Assembly: GCF_020532675.1 (NCBI RefSeq)
Contig: NZ_JAJAVE010000001.1
Location: 1,944,863 to 2,008,862, forward strand
Source: Methylobacillus gramineus
GTDB lineage: Bacteria > Pseudomonadota > Gammaproteobacteria > Burkholderiales > Methylophilaceae
Length of the DNA stretch: 64,000 bases
Direction of reading: 5' to 3'
The translations under genes were made by a program, and so were the position numbers. Positions 35,473 through 46,934 of the stretch are shown piece by piece (position 1 is the first letter of the stretch; the number at the start of each line of letters is the position of its first letter). Below the pieces are notes generated by a model. The model did not search any database. It saw nothing but the letters and a program-made list of their open reading frames with translations, and was not told the origin of the DNA.

Positions 35473-35862
35473 TTAGATACGGCGTTTCTTGGGTGGGCGG
35501 CAACCGTTATGTGGAACCGGAGTCACGTCAGAGATACTGGTGATTTTGAAACCAACAGCATTCAGTGCACGCACTGCAGATTCACGGCCTGGGCCTGGAC
35601 CCTTGATGCGTACTTCAAGATTTTTCACGCCGCATTCCTGAGCTGCCTTGCCTGCTGCCTCGGCAGCCACCTGTGCAGCAAAAGGAGTACTCTTACGAGA
35701 GCCCTTAAAACCAGCACCACCAGAAGTTGCCCAAGACAGCGCATTACCCTGACGGTCAGTAATGGTAATAATCGTGTTGTTAAAAGAAGCGTGCACGTGG
35801 GCGATGCCCTCGGCAATATTCTTTTTGACTTTCTTGCGTACGCGTACGTTAGCTTTAGCCAT
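35473..35862 (-). CDS. rpsK: 30S ribosomal protein S11
   Basis: A 129-residue S11 ([20 protein letters not shown], then [10 protein letters not shown]). It is a platform protein of the small subunit, lying between rpsM and rpoA. Confidence 0.97.
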   Translation of the reverse strand: MAKANVRVRKKVKKNIAEGIAHVHASFNNTIITITDRQGNALSWATSGGAGFKGSRKSTPFAAQVAAEAAGKAAQECGVKNLEVRIKGPGPGRESAVRALNAVGFKITSISDVTPVPHNGCRPPKKRRI

Positions 35863-35875
35863 TATTTGCTATTCC

Positions 35876-36238
35876 TTACTTGGATGCCTTGATAGGCTTA
35901 ATTGGACCCTTGCGAGTGCGCGCATTGGTCTTAGTACGTTGACCACGAACTGGCAGTCCACGACGATGGCGGACACCGCGATAGCAACCCAGATCCATCA
36001 AACGCTTGATGTTCATAGTCACTTCACGACGCAGATCACCTTCTACCTGCAACTTGGCGACTTCATCACGCAGCTTTTCAACTTCAGCATCATTCAGATC
36101 TTTGATCTTTGCTGTTGCCAAAACGCCTGCAGCCAGACAGATTTGTTTTGCCGTATTACGACCCACACCGTAAATCGAAGTTAATGCGATATCGGTATGT
36201 TTATGATTTGGGATATTTACCCCTGCTATACGAGCCAT
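35876..36238 (-). CDS. rpsM: 30S ribosomal protein S13
   Basis: A 120-residue S13 ([40 protein letters not shown]). First gene of the alpha operon, with a likely promoter at 36295-36323 on the minus strand. In E. coli the leader before rpsM is the site of S4 autoregulation, notable because rpsD is missing here. Confidence 0.97.
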   Translation of the reverse strand: MARIAGVNIPNHKHTDIALTSIYGVGRNTAKQICLAAGVLATAKIKDLNDAEVEKLRDEVAKLQVEGDLRREVTMNIKRLMDLGCYRGVRHRRGLPVRGQRTKTNARTRKGPIKPIKASK

Positions 36239-36294
36239 GTAGCTACTCCAAAATAATGGCGCATCGTTTAATCAAATCGCCAAAAAAGCCCAAA

Positions 36295-36323
36295 ATTTTA
36301 ACAGCTTGGCTAGCTTTTAACAA
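36295..36323 (-). promoter_or_regulatory. sigma-70 promoter of the alpha operon
   Basis: On the minus strand TTGTTA (36323-36318), 17-base spacer, TAAAAT (36300-36295): four and five of six matches, 57 bases before rpsM. Confidence 0.6.
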
Positions 36324-36368
36324 ATAGATTAAAAACCAGCCCCATTTATTACAAACTTGCGTACCGAA

Positions 36369-36482
36369 TTAACCCTGGCGTTGCTTATGACGTGGATCAG
36401 TGCAAATAACACGCACAACACCACGGCGGCGAACCACCTTGCAATTACGGCACAACGTCTTTACTGATGCACGAACTCTCAT
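36369..36482 (-). CDS. rpmJ: 50S ribosomal protein L36
   Basis: A 37-residue L36 ([20 protein letters not shown], ending DPRHKQRQG). Cys 11, 14 and 27 with His 32 form the zinc site, so this is the zinc-binding form. It ends the spc operon, 22 bases after infA. Confidence 0.96.
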   Translation of the reverse strand: MRVRASVKTLCRNCKVVRRRGVVRVICTDPRHKQRQG

Positions 36483-36504
36483 CTCTCACCTCTTCGCTAG
36501 AATC

Positions 36505-36723
36505 TTACTTGGCGCGGAAAATAATCCGCGCACGCGATAAATCATAAGGAGTCATTTCAACGGTAACCTTGTCACCTGGCAGGATACGGATATAGTGCAT
36601 ACGCATCTTGCCTGAAATATAGCCTAGTACGACATGACCATTTTCCAGTTTGACCCTAAATGTTGCATTTGGAAGATTCTCTAGAACCTCACCCTGCATT
36701 TCAATACGATCTTCTTTTGCCAT
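36505..36723 (-). CDS. infA: translation initiation factor IF-1
   Basis: A 72-residue OB-fold protein ([36 protein letters not shown]) that occupies the ribosomal A site during initiation. It lies between secY and rpmJ, as in many betaproteobacteria. Confidence 0.97.
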   Translation of the reverse strand: MAKEDRIEMQGEVLENLPNATFRVKLENGHVVLGYISGKMRMHYIRILPGDKVTVEMTPYDLSRARIIFRAK

Positions 36724-36731
36724 ACTACTGA

Positions 36732-38054
36732 TTACCTCGGGAGACCCGCACCACCTTTAAAGTTAGCCTTTTTCAGCAAACCTTCATACTGATGAGACAT
36801 CAGGTGGGATTGAACCTGGGCCATAAAGTCCATAGTTACAACCACGATAATCAGCAAAGAAGTGCCACCAAAATAGAAAGGCACATTAAATTTCAGAATC
36901 AGGAACTCTGGCAACAAACAAACCGCAGTGATATAGAGCGCACCAGCCAGGGTCAAACGACCCATAATGCGGTCAATATATCTGGCGGTCTGCTCACCAG
37001 GACGGATCCCAGGAACAAATGCACCACTCTTCTTCAGGTTATCCGCTGTTTCTTTAGGATTGAATACCAATGCCGTATAGAAGAAACAGAAGAAAATAAT
37101 CGCTGTAGCAAAGAAAATAATGTACAGGGGCTGACCTGGGGACAAGGTAGAACCAATATCCTTCAGCCAAGACATACTTTCATGACTACCAAACCAACCA
37201 GCCATTGTCGCCGGGAACAGAATAATGCTCGAAGCGAAAATCGGGGGAATCACACCCGCCATATTCAACTTCAAAGGTAAATGGCTAGTCTGACCACCAA
37301 ATACCTTGCGTCCAACCTGGCGCTTCGCATAATTCACAGTAATCTTGCGTTGACCTCGTTCCACAAACACAACAAACGCTGTCACGAGAATTGCAGCCAC
37401 GAACAAGAACAGCACTAATGGTATTGAGAATGCACCAGTACGCGCCAACTCCAGCGTACCGCCAATAGCATGCGGCAAACCAGCCACAATACCGGCAAAG
37501 ATGATAATAGAAATACCATTACCAATACCACGCTCGGTAATCTGCTCACCCAACCACATCAGGAACATGGTGCCGCCTACCAGTGTAATCACTGTGGTAA
37601 AACGGAACATCAAACCTGGATCGAGCACAAGGCCAGCCTGACCTTCCAGTGCTATCGCAATACCCAGCGCCTGGAAAGTGGCTAAAAACACAGTGCCATA
37701 TCTGGTGTACTTGGTAATCGTGCGACGACCGCTCTCACCTTCCTTTTTCAGCTGCTCCATCTGTGGGGACACCACGGTCAAAAGCTGCATGATGATAGAA
37801 GCTGAGATATACGGCATGATACCCAGGGCAAAAATGGTAAACCGTTCAAGGGCACCGCCCGAGAACATGTTGAACATGCCTAGAATACCGCCACTCTGCG
37901 ACTCAAACAGGCGGGCAAGCACATCCGGATCAATACCAGGAACCGGGATGTGCGCACCCAAACGGAAAACGATCAGAGCACCAAGCACGAAAAGCAAACG
38001 GCTTTTGAGCTCACTCATCTTACCTACTGCACCAAAAATACTATCGTTAGCCAC
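36732..38054 (-). CDS. secY: preprotein translocase subunit SecY
   Basis: A 440-residue channel protein with ten transmembrane helices ([21 protein letters not shown] is a conserved segment). It forms SecYEG with SecE (encoded at 63260) and moves unfolded proteins through or into the inner membrane. It follows rplO by seven bases. Confidence 0.97.
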   Translation of the reverse strand: MANDSIFGAVGKMSELKSRLLFVLGALIVFRLGAHIPVPGIDPDVLARLFESQSGGILGMFNMFSGGALERFTIFALGIMPYISASIIMQLLTVVSPQMEQLKKEGESGRRTITKYTRYGTVFLATFQALGIAIALEGQAGLVLDPGLMFRFTTVITLVGGTMFLMWLGEQITERGIGNGISIIIFAGIVAGLPHAIGGTLELARTGAFSIPLVLFLFVAAILVTAFVVFVERGQRKITVNYAKRQVGRKVFGGQTSHLPLKLNMAGVIPPIFASSIILFPATMAGWFGSHESMSWLKDIGSTLSPGQPLYIIFFATAIIFFCFFYTALVFNPKETADNLKKSGAFVPGIRPGEQTARYIDRIMGRLTLAGALYITAVCLLPEFLILKFNVPFYFGGTSLLIIVVVTMDFMAQVQSHLMSHQYEGLLKKANFKGGAGLPR

Positions 38055-38061
38055 GTATCAA

Positions 38062-38496
38062 TTACTCGACGATTTTACCGCCGGCCGCTTCAACAGCAGC
38101 ACGTGCACCCTTGCTCAGCAACAAGCCTTGCAGAGTTACAGCACGACTGACATCACCAGACAGATAAACTTTGACTGAGCGTGCAGTTGCGGAGATTACG
38201 TTAGCTTGCTTCAACGCCAGCAAATCAATCACTTCAGCTTCAACTTTGTCCAGCTCGCTTGTACGAACATGAGCTGTATCAGCCTTGGTCAGTGAATTGA
38301 AACCACGCTTAGGCAGACGACGTTGCAAAGGCATTTGACCGCCTTCAAAACCGACCTTGTGGAAGCCACCAGTACGGGACTTTTGACCCTTGTGACCGCG
38401 ACCAGCAGTTTTGCCGAAGCCTGAGCCAATACCACGACCAACGCGGCGTTTTTCCTGCTTGGCGCCTTCAGCAGGCTTAATGGAGTTCAGTTTCAT
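38062..38496 (-). CDS. rplO: 50S ribosomal protein L15
   Basis: A 144-residue L15 ([20 protein letters not shown], then [12 protein letters not shown]). The start codon shares a base with the rpmD stop. Confidence 0.97.
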   Translation of the reverse strand: MKLNSIKPAEGAKQEKRRVGRGIGSGFGKTAGRGHKGQKSRTGGFHKVGFEGGQMPLQRRLPKRGFNSLTKADTAHVRTSELDKVEAEVIDLLALKQANVISATARSVKVYLSGDVSRAVTLQGLLLSKGARAAVEAAGGKIVE

Positions 38497-38693
38497 TATG
38501 CTTCTACCTTTAACAGATAGCTCACCGCATTGATCATGCCGCGATTAGCTGGAGTGTCTTGCACTTCAACTGTCTGGTGCAGACGGCGCAGACCTAGGCC
38601 TGCTACACATGCACGGTGAGACTGGATTCTACCGATGGTGCTTTTAACCAAGGTGACCTTGATCAAGTCTGTTGCTTTTTTTGCCTTAACCAT
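38496..38693 (-). CDS. rpmD: 50S ribosomal protein L30
   Basis: A 65-residue L30 ([20 protein letters not shown]). Two ATG codons in a row (38696, 38693) could start it; the second has better spacing to AGAGG. The N-terminal extension KAKKATD is slightly longer than the usual 58-61 residues. Confidence 0.93.
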   Translation of the reverse strand: MVKAKKATDLIKVTLVKSTIGRIQSHRACVAGLGLRRLHQTVEVQDTPANRGMINAVSYLLKVEA

Positions 38694-38695
38694 CA

Positions 38696-39205
38696 TTAAC
38701 CTCTGATTTCTTCAACACTCTTGCCGCGCTTGGCAGCAACTTCAGCTGGAGTATTCATGGATTGCAGGCCATTCAAAGTTGCACGAACCACGTTGTATGG
38801 GTTGGTAGAACCAATACATTTAGCCAGAACGTTAGTCACACCCATTACTTCAAAGATAGCGCGCATTGCACCACCGGCGATAATACCGGTACCTTCAGAA
38901 GCTGGCTGGATAAACACTTTGGCAGCACCGTGAACACCCGTCACGGCATGATACAACGTACCGTTGTTCAGGCTCACCTTGATCATGCCACGACGGGCTT
39001 CGTCCATTGCTTTTTGCACGGCCACTGGCACTTCACGCGCCTTGCCCTTGCCCATACCTACACCGCCATCACCATCACCAACGACTGACAGTGCGGCAAA
39101 ACTCATGATACGACCGCCCTTCACCACTTTGGTGACACGATTGACGCCGATCATCTTCTCGCGCAAACCATCGGTTTGCTGCTGTTCAATTTCAACTTTT
39201 GCCAT
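38696..39205 (-). CDS. rpsE: 30S ribosomal protein S5
   Basis: A 169-residue S5 ([36 protein letters not shown]). Starts at 39211 (TTG), 39208 and 39205 are possible; 39205 has the best spacing to GGGG. S5 controls fidelity with S4, whose gene is absent from this cluster. Confidence 0.95.
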   Translation of the reverse strand: MAKVEIEQQQTDGLREKMIGVNRVTKVVKGGRIMSFAALSVVGDGDGGVGMGKGKAREVPVAVQKAMDEARRGMIKVSLNNGTLYHAVTGVHGAAKVFIQPASEGTGIIAGGAMRAIFEVMGVTNVLAKCIGSTNPYNVVRATLNGLQSMNTPAEVAAKRGKSVEEIRG

Positions 39206-39220
39206 CATCAACCCCGTCTA

Positions 39221-39574
39221 TTAGAAGGACAAGCCGTTTTCACGCGCAGCATCTGCCAACGCCTTGATACGACCGTGGTATTTGTAGCCGGAACGATCAA
39301 AAGCAACGGTGGTGACACCAGCAGCCTTTGCCTTTTCAGCAATACGCTTACCAATAACTACGGCAGCAGCGATGTTGCCACCGTTCTTGATATCCTTACG
39401 TACTTCTGCCTCAAGGGTTGAAGCACTGGCAAGAACCTGATCACCAGTAGGCGCAATGATCTGAGCATAAATATGCCCGTTGCTACGATGTACGCTCAAA
39501 CGCGTGACTTTCAACTCAGCGATCTTGGCACGAGTTTTACGTGCACGACGCAGGCGTGAATTTTCAATATTCAT
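39221..39574 (-). CDS. rplR: 50S ribosomal protein L18
   Basis: A 117-residue L18 ([40 protein letters not shown]). It binds 5S rRNA together with L5 and L25. Confidence 0.97.
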   Translation of the reverse strand: MNIENSRLRRARKTRAKIAELKVTRLSVHRSNGHIYAQIIAPTGDQVLASASTLEAEVRKDIKNGGNIAAAVVIGKRIAEKAKAAGVTTVAFDRSGYKYHGRIKALADAARENGLSF

Positions 39575-39583
39575 GGCTAAACC

Positions 39584-40117
39584 TTACTTCTTCTTGGTTT
39601 CTTTGATAATCACCACTTCATCGGAGTAACGAACACCCTTGCCCTTATAAGGCTCTGGAGAACGATACGCACGAATCTGCGCGGCAACCTGACCAACCAC
39701 TTGCTTATCTGGACCTGTAAGCACGATTTCTGTAGGTGTTGGAGTCTGAACAGTCACGCCTTCTGGCATCTTGTGATTAACCGGATGGGAAAACCCCAGA
39801 TCTAGATTCAACGTAGCCCCTTGAGCCTGAGCTTTATAGCCCACACCCACCAGGTTCAGCTTACGTGTAAAACCTTGAGAAACACCAGCAACCATATTAA
39901 AGACCAGAGCACGCAAAGTACCTGACATTGCACGGGCATGCTGACTGTTTTTAGCTACTGCAAAAGTGATGTTATCACCGTCGCGTTGCACATCAACATC
40001 ACCAGTCAACGCCAGTGAAAGCTTGCCCAAAGGACCGCTTACTGCAATATTGGCAGCACTCAGAACAACTTCTACCTTAGCAGGGATAGCGACTGGGTTT
40101 TTAGCTACACGAGACAT
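39584..40117 (-). CDS. rplF: 50S ribosomal protein L6
   Basis: A 177-residue two-domain L6 ([40 protein letters not shown]). It lies near the factor-binding site of the large subunit. Confidence 0.97.
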   Translation of the reverse strand: MSRVAKNPVAIPAKVEVVLSAANIAVSGPLGKLSLALTGDVDVQRDGDNITFAVAKNSQHARAMSGTLRALVFNMVAGVSQGFTRKLNLVGVGYKAQAQGATLNLDLGFSHPVNHKMPEGVTVQTPTPTEIVLTGPDKQVVGQVAAQIRAYRSPEPYKGKGVRYSDEVVIIKETKKK

Positions 40118-40127
40118 AGTTTTCCCC

Positions 40128-40523
40128 TTAAGCCACTACGCACAGCACTTCGCCACCGATACCGGCGTCACGTGCTTTACGATCAGTCATTACACCTTTG
40201 GATGTGGAAACAATCGTCACACCCAAACCATTCATCACAACAGGAATATCCTGGTTACCGCGATAGATACGCAAACCTGGACGGCTCACGCGTTCAATCT
40301 TTTCAATAACAGGACGACCAGCGTAGTATTTCAGGCTGATATTCAGTTGTGGCTTACCGTCTACTTCTTGCACACCAAAGTCATCGATATAACCTTCATC
40401 CTTAAGAACGCTAGCAATAGCACCCTTTAACTTGGAAGAAGGCATAGAAACAACAGGCTTGTTAGTGCGCTGCGCATTACGGATGCGCGTCAGCATATCG
40501 GCAATCGGATCACTCATACTCAT
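40128..40523 (-). CDS. rpsH: 30S ribosomal protein S8
   Basis: A 131-residue S8 ([39 protein letters not shown]). In E. coli S8 represses the spc operon by binding near the rplE start; I did not confirm that site. Confidence 0.97.
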   Translation of the reverse strand: MSMSDPIADMLTRIRNAQRTNKPVVSMPSSKLKGAIASVLKDEGYIDDFGVQEVDGKPQLNISLKYYAGRPVIEKIERVSRPGLRIYRGNQDIPVVMNGLGVTIVSTSKGVMTDRKARDAGIGGEVLCVVA

Positions 40524-40537
40524 ACTAAATTCCTCCG

Positions 40538-40843
40538 TTACCAGCTAGCCTTGGTGACACCTGGCACTTCGCCACGCATCATCAACTCGCGCAGCTTGCC
40601 GCGCGCAATGCCAAATTTACTAAACACACCACGTGGACGACCAGTCAGCGCACAACGATTACGCAAGCGAACTGGACTAGAATTACGTGGCAGACTTTGC
40701 AGCTTACTGCGAGCGGCACGACGGTCTTCAACTGATGCATTCACATCATTGGCAACCGCAGTCAACTCAGCACGCTTTGCTGCATATTTCTTTACTGTAT
40801 CGCGACGCTTTTGTTCGCGTTCAATCAAACAGGTTTTAGCCAT
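40538..40843 (-). CDS. rpsN: 30S ribosomal protein S14
   Basis: A 101-residue S14 of the long, zinc-free type (no CxxC pair; [19 protein letters not shown]). It contrasts with the zinc-binding L36 in the same operon. Confidence 0.97.
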   Translation of the reverse strand: MAKTCLIEREQKRRDTVKKYAAKRAELTAVANDVNASVEDRRAARSKLQSLPRNSSPVRLRNRCALTGRPRGVFSKFGIARGKLRELMMRGEVPGVTKASW

Positions 40844-40848
40844 GATGA

Positions 40849-41388
40849 TTAGTTCCTAAAAGGGAAGCTGAATGCGGAGAGGAGCGCACGCGCCTCTTCA
40901 TCAGTCTTTGCAGTGGTAGTGATGGTGATATTCATCCCGCGCAACGCATCGATCTTGTCGTATTCAATTTCCGGGAAAATAATCTGTTCACGAACACCAA
41001 GGTTATAGTTACCACGACCATCAAAGGACTTGGCAGAAATACCACGGAAGTCACGAATTCGAGGAATAGCCACAGTAATCAGGCGATCCAGAAATTCATA
41101 CATGTGTTCACGACGCAAAGTTACTTTGCAACCTACTGGGTAACCATCACGAATCTTAAAACCAGCGATGGACTTCTTAGCCTTGGTCACAACAGGTTTC
41201 TGACCAGCAATCTTTTCGAGATCACCAACTGCATTTTCCATGATTTTCTTGTCTGCAACCGCCTCACCAACACCCATATTGATGCTGATCTTTTGAATGC
41301 GCGGTACTTGCATCACAGACTTGTAACCAAACTGCTCAGTAAGCTGTGCAACCACGGTGTCTTTGTAAAAATCTTTTAAACGAGCCAT
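40849..41388 (-). CDS. rplE: 50S ribosomal protein L5
   Basis: A 179-residue L5 ([38 protein letters not shown]). It binds 5S rRNA and contacts the P-site tRNA. Confidence 0.97.
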   Translation of the reverse strand: MARLKDFYKDTVVAQLTEQFGYKSVMQVPRIQKISINMGVGEAVADKKIMENAVGDLEKIAGQKPVVTKAKKSIAGFKIRDGYPVGCKVTLRREHMYEFLDRLITVAIPRIRDFRGISAKSFDGRGNYNLGVREQIIFPEIEYDKIDALRGMNITITTTAKTDEEARALLSAFSFPFRN

Positions 41389-41397
41389 GATTTACCC

Positions 41398-41715
41398 TTA
41401 TGCGTCTACGACTTCGCCGCTGGACTTGAATACACGAACCTTACGACCATCGTCCAATGTTTTGAAGCCAACGCGGTCACCCTTCTGGGTGGCACCATTA
41501 AACAAAGCAACATTAGAGATGTCTACAGGCATCTCCTTAGTGATGATGCCGCCAGTTACACCACGCATTGGGTTTGGCTTAGCATGCTTTTTCACAATGT
41601 TGATACCCTCGACCAAAACATGGCCGGACTCCAGCACACGCAGAACAGTACCGCGCTTACCTTTGTCTTTTCCTGTATTCAGAACGACTTCATCGCCCTT
41701 ACGAATCTTACTCAT
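41398..41715 (-). CDS. rplX: 50S ribosomal protein L24
   Basis: A 105-residue L24 with an N-terminal KOW motif ([20 protein letters not shown]). It initiates large-subunit assembly. Confidence 0.97.
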   Translation of the reverse strand: MSKIRKGDEVVLNTGKDKGKRGTVLRVLESGHVLVEGINIVKKHAKPNPMRGVTGGIITKEMPVDISNVALFNGATQKGDRVGFKTLDDGRKVRVFKSSGEVVDA

Positions 41716-41726
41716 CCAGCAACTCC

Positions 41727-42095
41727 TTATAGAACTTCGGGTGCCAGAGAAACGATCTTCATGAAACGCTCGCCACGCAGCTCACGTGTCACCGGCCCGA
41801 AAATACGGGTACCAATCGGTTCCAGCTTGTTGTTCAACAATACCGCAGCATTGGTGTCGAACTTAACCAAGGAACCGTCTGGACGACGAACACCCTTGGC
41901 TGTGCGAACAACAACCGCGCTATAGACCTCGCCTTTTTTGACGCGACCACGTGGTGCCGCATCCTTGATACTGACCTTGATGATGTCACCAATACCAGCA
42001 TAACGACGCTTAGAACCACCCAACACCTTGATGCACATTACAGAACGCGCACCAGTGTTATCGGCAACTTCCAGCCGAGACTGCATTTGAATCAT
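41727..42095 (-). CDS. rplN: 50S ribosomal protein L14
   Basis: A 122-residue L14 ([38 protein letters not shown]). The frame is open to 42110, but GGAG ten bases before the ATG at 42095 and the family N-terminus set the start. First gene of the spc operon, after a 162-base spacer with hairpins and a promoter. Confidence 0.96.
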   Translation of the reverse strand: MIQMQSRLEVADNTGARSVMCIKVLGGSKRRYAGIGDIIKVSIKDAAPRGRVKKGEVYSAVVVRTAKGVRRPDGSLVKFDTNAAVLLNNKLEPIGTRIFGPVTRELRGERFMKIVSLAPEVL

Positions 42096-42209
42096 GAGAA
42101 TAATCTCCAACTTAATCCGTTAAACCAACACCAGCCGCTTGTCAAAATCGGCCGACAGCACCACGGTCAGTATTGGGGCGCCAGCTTGTTGGGCGCCGAA
42201 AAGTCCGAC

Positions 42210-42239
42210 ATTATATATTGCTCCCCGCCACTCTTGCAA
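42210..42239 (-). promoter_or_regulatory. promoter of the spc operon inside a hairpin
   Basis: On the minus strand TTGCAA (42239-42234), 18-base spacer, TATAAT (42215-42210): the -10 is perfect. It lies in the rpsQ-rplN spacer. The -35 box falls in the loop of the hairpin at 42215-42254. Confidence 0.6.
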
Positions 42240-42254
42240 GTAGGGGAGCAATAT
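42215..42254 (-). terminator. 12-bp hairpin after rpsQ
   Basis: ATATTGCTCCCC (42215-42226) and its exact reverse complement (42243-42254), loop of 16 bases, begins four bases after the rpsQ stop. No T run follows. A second hairpin with GGCGCC arms lies at about 42178-42198. They may end most S10-operon transcripts or set mRNA ends. Confidence 0.6.
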
Positions 42255-42257
42255 TTA

Positions 42258-42530
42258 TTACACAATACGTGCTTTTTCTACAATCTTGCTCACACGCCAG
42301 GTTTTAGTCTTGGAAAGCGGACGGCTTTCTTCAATCACAACCAGATCACCTTCTTTGCACTCGTTGTTTTCATCGTGTGCATGGAACTTGTTGGAACGAC
42401 GTACCACTTTACCGATCAAGGGGTGTTTAACCTTGCGCTCAACCAGTACAGTAACCGTCTTATCCATCTTGTCGCTAACAACACGACCGCTCAGGGTGCG
42501 GACAAGTTTTTCAGTTTGAATTTCGCTCAT
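42258..42530 (-). CDS. rpsQ: 30S ribosomal protein S17
   Basis: A 90-residue S17 ([38 protein letters not shown]). Last gene of the S10 operon. Confidence 0.97.
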   Translation of the reverse strand: MSEIQTEKLVRTLSGRVVSDKMDKTVTVLVERKVKHPLIGKVVRRSNKFHAHDENNECKEGDLVVIEESRPLSKTKTWRVSKIVEKARIV

Positions 42531-42541
42531 AATAACTCCGC

Positions 42542-42751
42542 TTAAGCTTGACTTGCATTAGCCGATTTGGCTTTTTCAGCAAGCACAGAACGAACGCGAG
42601 CAATATCACGGCGTACTTTGCCTACCTGGTCAACTTTGTTCAGCTGTTGAGTAGCAAGCTGCATACGCAGAGAGAATTGTGCACGGCGCAACTCAATCAG
42701 TTCGTTGTTCAGCTCTTCAACAGTTTTATTTCTCAATTCGGATGCTTTCAT
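42542..42751 (-). CDS. rpmC: 50S ribosomal protein L29
   Basis: A 69-residue helical L29 ([36 protein letters not shown]). It lies at the exit of the nascent-chain tunnel near L23. Confidence 0.96.
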   Translation of the reverse strand: MKASELRNKTVEELNNELIELRRAQFSLRMQLATQQLNKVDQVGKVRRDIARVRSVLAEKAKSANASQA

Positions 42752-42753
42752 GC

Positions 42754-43170
42754 TCAGCTCCCAATATGACGAGTAGTGAATGTAGTTTCGATTGGCAGCT
42801 TGGCAGCAGCCAGACGGAACGCTTCACGCGCCAGCTCTTCGCTAACGCCGTCCATTTCATACAGCATTTTACCTGGCTGGATCTGGGCTACGTAGTACTC
42901 GGTACTACCCTTACCATTACCCATCCGCACTTCAGCTGGCTTCTTAGAAATCGGCTGATCTGGGAAAATGCGAATCCAAACGCGGCCACCACGCTTGATA
43001 TGGCGAGTCATCACACGACGAGCCGCTTCAATCTGACGCGCGGTCAGGCGACCACGACCAACTGCTTTAAGACCGAACTCGCCAAAACTTACCTTGTTAC
43101 CGGTAGTTGCGATGCCCTTGTTACGGCCTTTCTGCATCTTACGGAATTTTTGTCTAGCTGGTTGCAGCAT
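42754..43170 (-). CDS. rplP: 50S ribosomal protein L16
   Basis: A 138-residue L16 ([40 protein letters not shown]). Its start overlaps the rpsC 3' end by 17 bases, suggesting translational coupling. L16 organises the A site. Confidence 0.97.
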   Translation of the reverse strand: MLQPARQKFRKMQKGRNKGIATTGNKVSFGEFGLKAVGRGRLTARQIEAARRVMTRHIKRGGRVWIRIFPDQPISKKPAEVRMGNGKGSTEYYVAQIQPGKMLYEMDGVSEELAREAFRLAAAKLPIETTFTTRHIGS

Positions 43171-43864
43171 TTTTCGCCCCCGACTTTCTTACTTTCTTTT
43201 CTGGCTCGGCAGGTGCAGCAGATTGATCAGCCTTATTGCCGAAAATCTCGCCCTTGAACACCCAAACCTTGATACCAATAATACCGTAGGTAGTTTGTGC
43301 CTCAGCCACACCATAATCGATATCGGCACGCAATGTATGCAAAGGCACGCGGCCTTCACGGTACCATTCGGTACGTGCAATTTCGATACCATTCAAACGA
43401 CCTGCACTCATGATCTTGATGCCTTGGGCACCCAGACGCATGGCGTTTTGCATTGCACGCTTCATAGCGCGACGGAACATCACGCGCTTTTCAAGCTGTT
43501 GTGCAATACTTTCTGCAATCAGTGTCGCATCGATTTCAGGCTTGCGCACCTCTTCAATATTCAGATGAACAGGTACGCCCATCAGACCTTGAAGACTGGA
43601 GCGCAATGACTCAATGTCTTCGCCCTTCTTACCAATGACGATACCAGGACGTGCGCTATAGATAGTGATCTTTGCATTCTTTGCAGGACGCTCAATCACG
43701 ATCTTGCTCACAGCCGCATGCGACAGCTTCTTCTTAAGGAACTCACGTACCTTGATATCGCTGTTCAGCATCGCTGGGAAATTTTGACTATTGGCATACC
43801 AACGAGAAGACCAGTTTTTCTGGACACTCAGACGGAAACCAAACGGATGAATTTTCTGACCCAT
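43154..43864 (-). CDS. rpsC: 30S ribosomal protein S3
   Basis: A 236-residue S3 with a KH domain ([20 protein letters not shown]). It forms the mRNA entry pore with S4 and S5. The C-terminus is a basic tail ([17 protein letters not shown]). Confidence 0.97.
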   Translation of the reverse strand: MGQKIHPFGFRLSVQKNWSSRWYANSQNFPAMLNSDIKVREFLKKKLSHAAVSKIVIERPAKNAKITIYSARPGIVIGKKGEDIESLRSSLQGLMGVPVHLNIEEVRKPEIDATLIAESIAQQLEKRVMFRRAMKRAMQNAMRLGAQGIKIMSAGRLNGIEIARTEWYREGRVPLHTLRADIDYGVAEAQTTYGIIGIKVWVFKGEIFGNKADQSAAPAEPEKKVRKSGAKNAATS

Positions 43865-43874
43865 AACGATTCCT

Positions 43875-44204
43875 TTAGTTACCGACTGTCACAGTGATGT
43901 GACAAGTTGGTTTGATAATCCGTCCAGCACGACCCTTGGCACGAGCGCGAATACGCTTGAGCACCAGCCCCTTGTCGACATAAATTGAAGTTACCTTCAA
44001 CTCATCGATATCAGCGCCTTCATTGTGCTCTGCATTGGCAATCGCCGACTCAACCACTTTCTTGATGATCTCAGCCCCTTTTTTAGGGGTGAAAGCCAAG
44101 ATACTCAGGGCATTGTCTACTTTCTTGCCACGAATTAAATCAGCCACCAAGCGAGCCTTCTGCGGGGACAGATGAACACCTCTTAATACTGCGGATACTT
44201 CCAT
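43875..44204 (-). CDS. rplV: 50S ribosomal protein L22
   Basis: A 109-residue L22 ([40 protein letters not shown]). ATG codons at 44210 and 44204 are possible; AGGAG has the right spacing for 44204. The macrolide-relevant loop is normal in sequence. Confidence 0.95.
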   Translation of the reverse strand: MEVSAVLRGVHLSPQKARLVADLIRGKKVDNALSILAFTPKKGAEIIKKVVESAIANAEHNEGADIDELKVTSIYVDKGLVLKRIRARAKGRAGRIIKPTCHITVTVGN

Positions 44205-44214
44205 CGTCATTCTC

Positions 44215-44490
44215 CTACTTCTTGGCCTTTTTATCGGCAGCGTGACCCTTGAACGTACGGGTCAGCGCAAATTCGCCGAGCTTGTGACCTACCATGTTTT
44301 CTGAAATCAGCACCGGCACATGTTGCTTGCCGTTGTGAACCGCAATGGTCAAACCAATGAAATCAGGCAGAATAGTAGAGCGACGCGACCAAGTCTTGAT
44401 TGGTTTTCTATCACGAGTAGCGGCTGCAACTTCTACTTTTTTTGCCAGATGACCATCAACGAATGGCCCTTTTTTAATTGAACGTGCCAT
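44215..44490 (-). CDS. rpsS: 30S ribosomal protein S19
   Basis: A 91-residue S19 ([40 protein letters not shown]). It sits in the small-subunit head near S13. Confidence 0.97.
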   Translation of the reverse strand: MARSIKKGPFVDGHLAKKVEVAAATRDRKPIKTWSRRSTILPDFIGLTIAVHNGKQHVPVLISENMVGHKLGEFALTRTFKGHAADKKAKK

Positions 44491-44495
44491 ATTGA

Positions 44496-45329
44496 TTACC
44501 TCTTATTCGCAGGACGACGGCTGACGCGCATGTTGTCAGTACGCTTGTTGCTACGCGTACGATAACCCTTGGTAGGTGTACCCCATGGACTGACAGGATT
44601 CATACCAGCAGCGGTCTTACCTTCACCACCACCGTGCGGGTGATCGACCGGATTCATCACCACACCGCGAACGGTAGGACGAACACCGCGCCAGCGCATA
44701 GCACCAGCTTTACCGATAGAACGCAGGGAGTGCTCTTCGTTACCAACTTCGCCAATAGTCGCTTTGCAGTCAACGTGTACGCGGCGGACTTCACCAGAGC
44801 GTAGACGCAACTGAGCATAACTACCTTCGCGCGCTAGCAACTGCACTGAAGTACCGGCAGAACGCGCAATTTGCGCACCCTTACCTGGTTGCAATTCAAT
44901 GCAATGGATCGTGCTACCGACTGGGATGTTGCGCAATGGCAATGCATTACCTGGACGAATAGGCGCATCAGAACCGCTCACTAATTGCGCACCAGCGAAA
45001 ATACCACGCGGGGCAATAATGTAACGACGCTCACCATCCGCATAGCACAACAAAGCAAGATGCGCGCTACGGTTAGGATCGTATTCCAGACGCTCTACCT
45101 TTGCCACGATACCATCCTTGTTGCGACGGAAATCAACCAGACGATAGTGCTGTTTATGACCACCACCTTGGTGACGAATCGTGATATGGCCGTTATTGTT
45201 ACGACCAGCATGTTTATTTTGCTTCTCCAGCAGGGGCGCATAGGGCTTGCCCTTGTGTAGCTCAGGTGTCACCACCTTGACTACAGCGCGCCGGCCTGGG
45301 GAAGTCGGCTTGACTTTAATCAGTGCCAT
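44496..45329 (-). CDS. rplB: 50S ribosomal protein L2
   Basis: A 277-residue L2 with the conserved His-containing stretch [18 protein letters not shown] near the peptidyl-transferase centre and [20 protein letters not shown] in the N-terminal domain. Confidence 0.97.
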   Translation of the reverse strand: MALIKVKPTSPGRRAVVKVVTPELHKGKPYAPLLEKQNKHAGRNNNGHITIRHQGGGHKQHYRLVDFRRNKDGIVAKVERLEYDPNRSAHLALLCYADGERRYIIAPRGIFAGAQLVSGSDAPIRPGNALPLRNIPVGSTIHCIELQPGKGAQIARSAGTSVQLLAREGSYAQLRLRSGEVRRVHVDCKATIGEVGNEEHSLRSIGKAGAMRWRGVRPTVRGVVMNPVDHPHGGGEGKTAAGMNPVSPWGTPTKGYRTRSNKRTDNMRVSRRPANKR

Positions 45330-45337
45330 AATTTCTC

Positions 45338-45646
45338 CTATTCGCCCGCTGCGAAGTTGATTTCTTGACCCGGCTTCAGGCTTACATAAGCCTTCTTCCA
45401 GTCCTTGCGGCGACCAACGGTACGGCCAGCACGCTTAACCTTGCCGCCAACATTAACGACAGTCACAGCATCAACTTCAACCTTGAATACCAACTCCACT
45501 GCAGCCTTGATTTCAGACTTGGTAGCATCAGTACGCACTTTGAATGCAATCTGCTGATACTTATCAGCAATGCGGGTCGCTTTTTCTGTAATTTGTGGTG
45601 CAACAATCACTTGCAACAAACGTTCTTGGATAGTCAACGCGCTCAT
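45338..45646 (-). CDS. rplW: 50S ribosomal protein L23
   Basis: A 102-residue L23 ([39 protein letters not shown]). It docks trigger factor and SRP at the tunnel exit. It overlaps the rplD stop by four bases. Confidence 0.96.
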   Translation of the reverse strand: MSALTIQERLLQVIVAPQITEKATRIADKYQQIAFKVRTDATKSEIKAAVELVFKVEVDAVTVVNVGGKVKRAGRTVGRRKDWKKAYVSLKPGQEINFAAGE

Positions 45647-46269
45647 GCCAGCATCTCCTCAAGTTTCTTGACCGCACCAGTGGTTGCCAGCACGTTAGGG
45701 AAACGCACCAAACTGACAGGATCAATGTATTGCGCTTCAATGACGAGCACATGCGGAAGATTACGCGCAGACAGGTAAAGATTCTCATCAAAACTGTCTA
45801 CCAACACCAACAAACCATCGGTATAACCGAAATTCTTGATCTTCTCTAGCAACTGCTTAGTCTTTGGACTATCAACGACAAACTCTTCAACTGCACGCAA
45901 GCGCTCTTGACGAACCAATTCAGACAAGATGGCACGCACACCAGCGCGATAAGCCTTACGGTTTACCTTATGGCTGAAATTTTCATCCGGGCTATTAGGG
46001 AACGCACGACCGCCTCCACGCCAGATCGGGCTGGAGCTCATACCAGCACGAGCACGACCAGTACCCTTCTGATTCCATGGCTTGTGTGTCGTATGACTTA
46101 CATTGCCACGGCCCAGCTGCGCACGAGTTGCAGTACGGGCATTTGCCTGATAGGCAACCACCACCTGATGCACCAGAGCTTCGTTGAATTCACGACCAAA
46201 AGTTGCTTCAGAAACAGCCAAACCAGCTTTAGCAGGCTTGCCATTCTTATCAATTAATTTAATTTCCAT
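45643..46269 (-). CDS. rplD: 50S ribosomal protein L4
   Basis: A 208-residue L4 ([39 protein letters not shown]). In E. coli L4 represses the S10 operon by attenuation and translational block; the attenuator-like RNA found upstream of rplC (46935-46994) makes this relevant here. One-base overlap with rplC. Confidence 0.97.
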   Translation of the reverse strand: MEIKLIDKNGKPAKAGLAVSEATFGREFNEALVHQVVVAYQANARTATRAQLGRGNVSHTTHKPWNQKGTGRARAGMSSSPIWRGGGRAFPNSPDENFSHKVNRKAYRAGVRAILSELVRQERLRAVEEFVVDSPKTKQLLEKIKNFGYTDGLLVLVDSFDENLYLSARNLPHVLVIEAQYIDPVSLVRFPNVLATTGAVKKLEEMLA

Positions 46270-46913
46270 TATGCTTTCACCTTCACGCTAGCGCGCACGA
46301 CAACATCGCCGCCTTTAGAGCCAGGAATTGCACCCTTAATCAACAAGAGATTGCGTTCAGCATCCACACGCACCACTTGCAGATTTTGCACAGTAGTCTT
46401 GGCTGCACCCAGATGACCAGGCATGCGCTTACCAGGGAAAACACGACCAGGATCCTGCGCCATACCAATAGAGCCTGGCACATTATGTGATCTGGAGTTA
46501 CCGTGTGAAGCACGGTTAGATCTGAAGTTGTGACGCTTGATGGCACCAGCAAAACCCTTACCGATGGAAATACCGGTCACATCAACCAGCTGACCTGCCT
46601 GAAACAGCTCAACAGTTACTTGCCCACCAACAGTGTAGTTCGCCAGCACATCAGCAACGACTGGGAATTCTTTGATGCCAGCACCAGCAGATACACCAGC
46701 CTTAGCATAGTGACCTGTCAATGCTTTGCCAATACGGCTAGCACGACGTTCGCCGTAAGCAACCTGAAGGCCTGTATAGCCATCGCTTGCGACAGTCTTG
46801 ATCTGTGTCACACGGTTAGGAACGACTTCCAGCACTGTTACCGGAATGCTTTCGCCTTCTTCGGTAAAAATGCGGGTCATGCCCACCTTGCGACCAATAA
46901 GCCCTAAGCTCAT
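46269..46913 (-). CDS. rplC: 50S ribosomal protein L3
   Basis: A 214-residue L3 ([39 protein letters not shown]). It lies 97 bases after rpsJ, an unusually wide gap for this operon, filled by the attenuator-like element. AAGGAAA precedes the start. Confidence 0.97.
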   Translation of the reverse strand: MSLGLIGRKVGMTRIFTEEGESIPVTVLEVVPNRVTQIKTVASDGYTGLQVAYGERRASRIGKALTGHYAKAGVSAGAGIKEFPVVADVLANYTVGGQVTVELFQAGQLVDVTGISIGKGFAGAIKRHNFRSNRASHGNSRSHNVPGSIGMAQDPGRVFPGKRMPGHLGAAKTTVQNLQVVRVDAERNLLLIKGAIPGSKGGDVVVRASVKVKA

Positions 46914-46934
46914 GATCGTTTCCTTATAATAATT

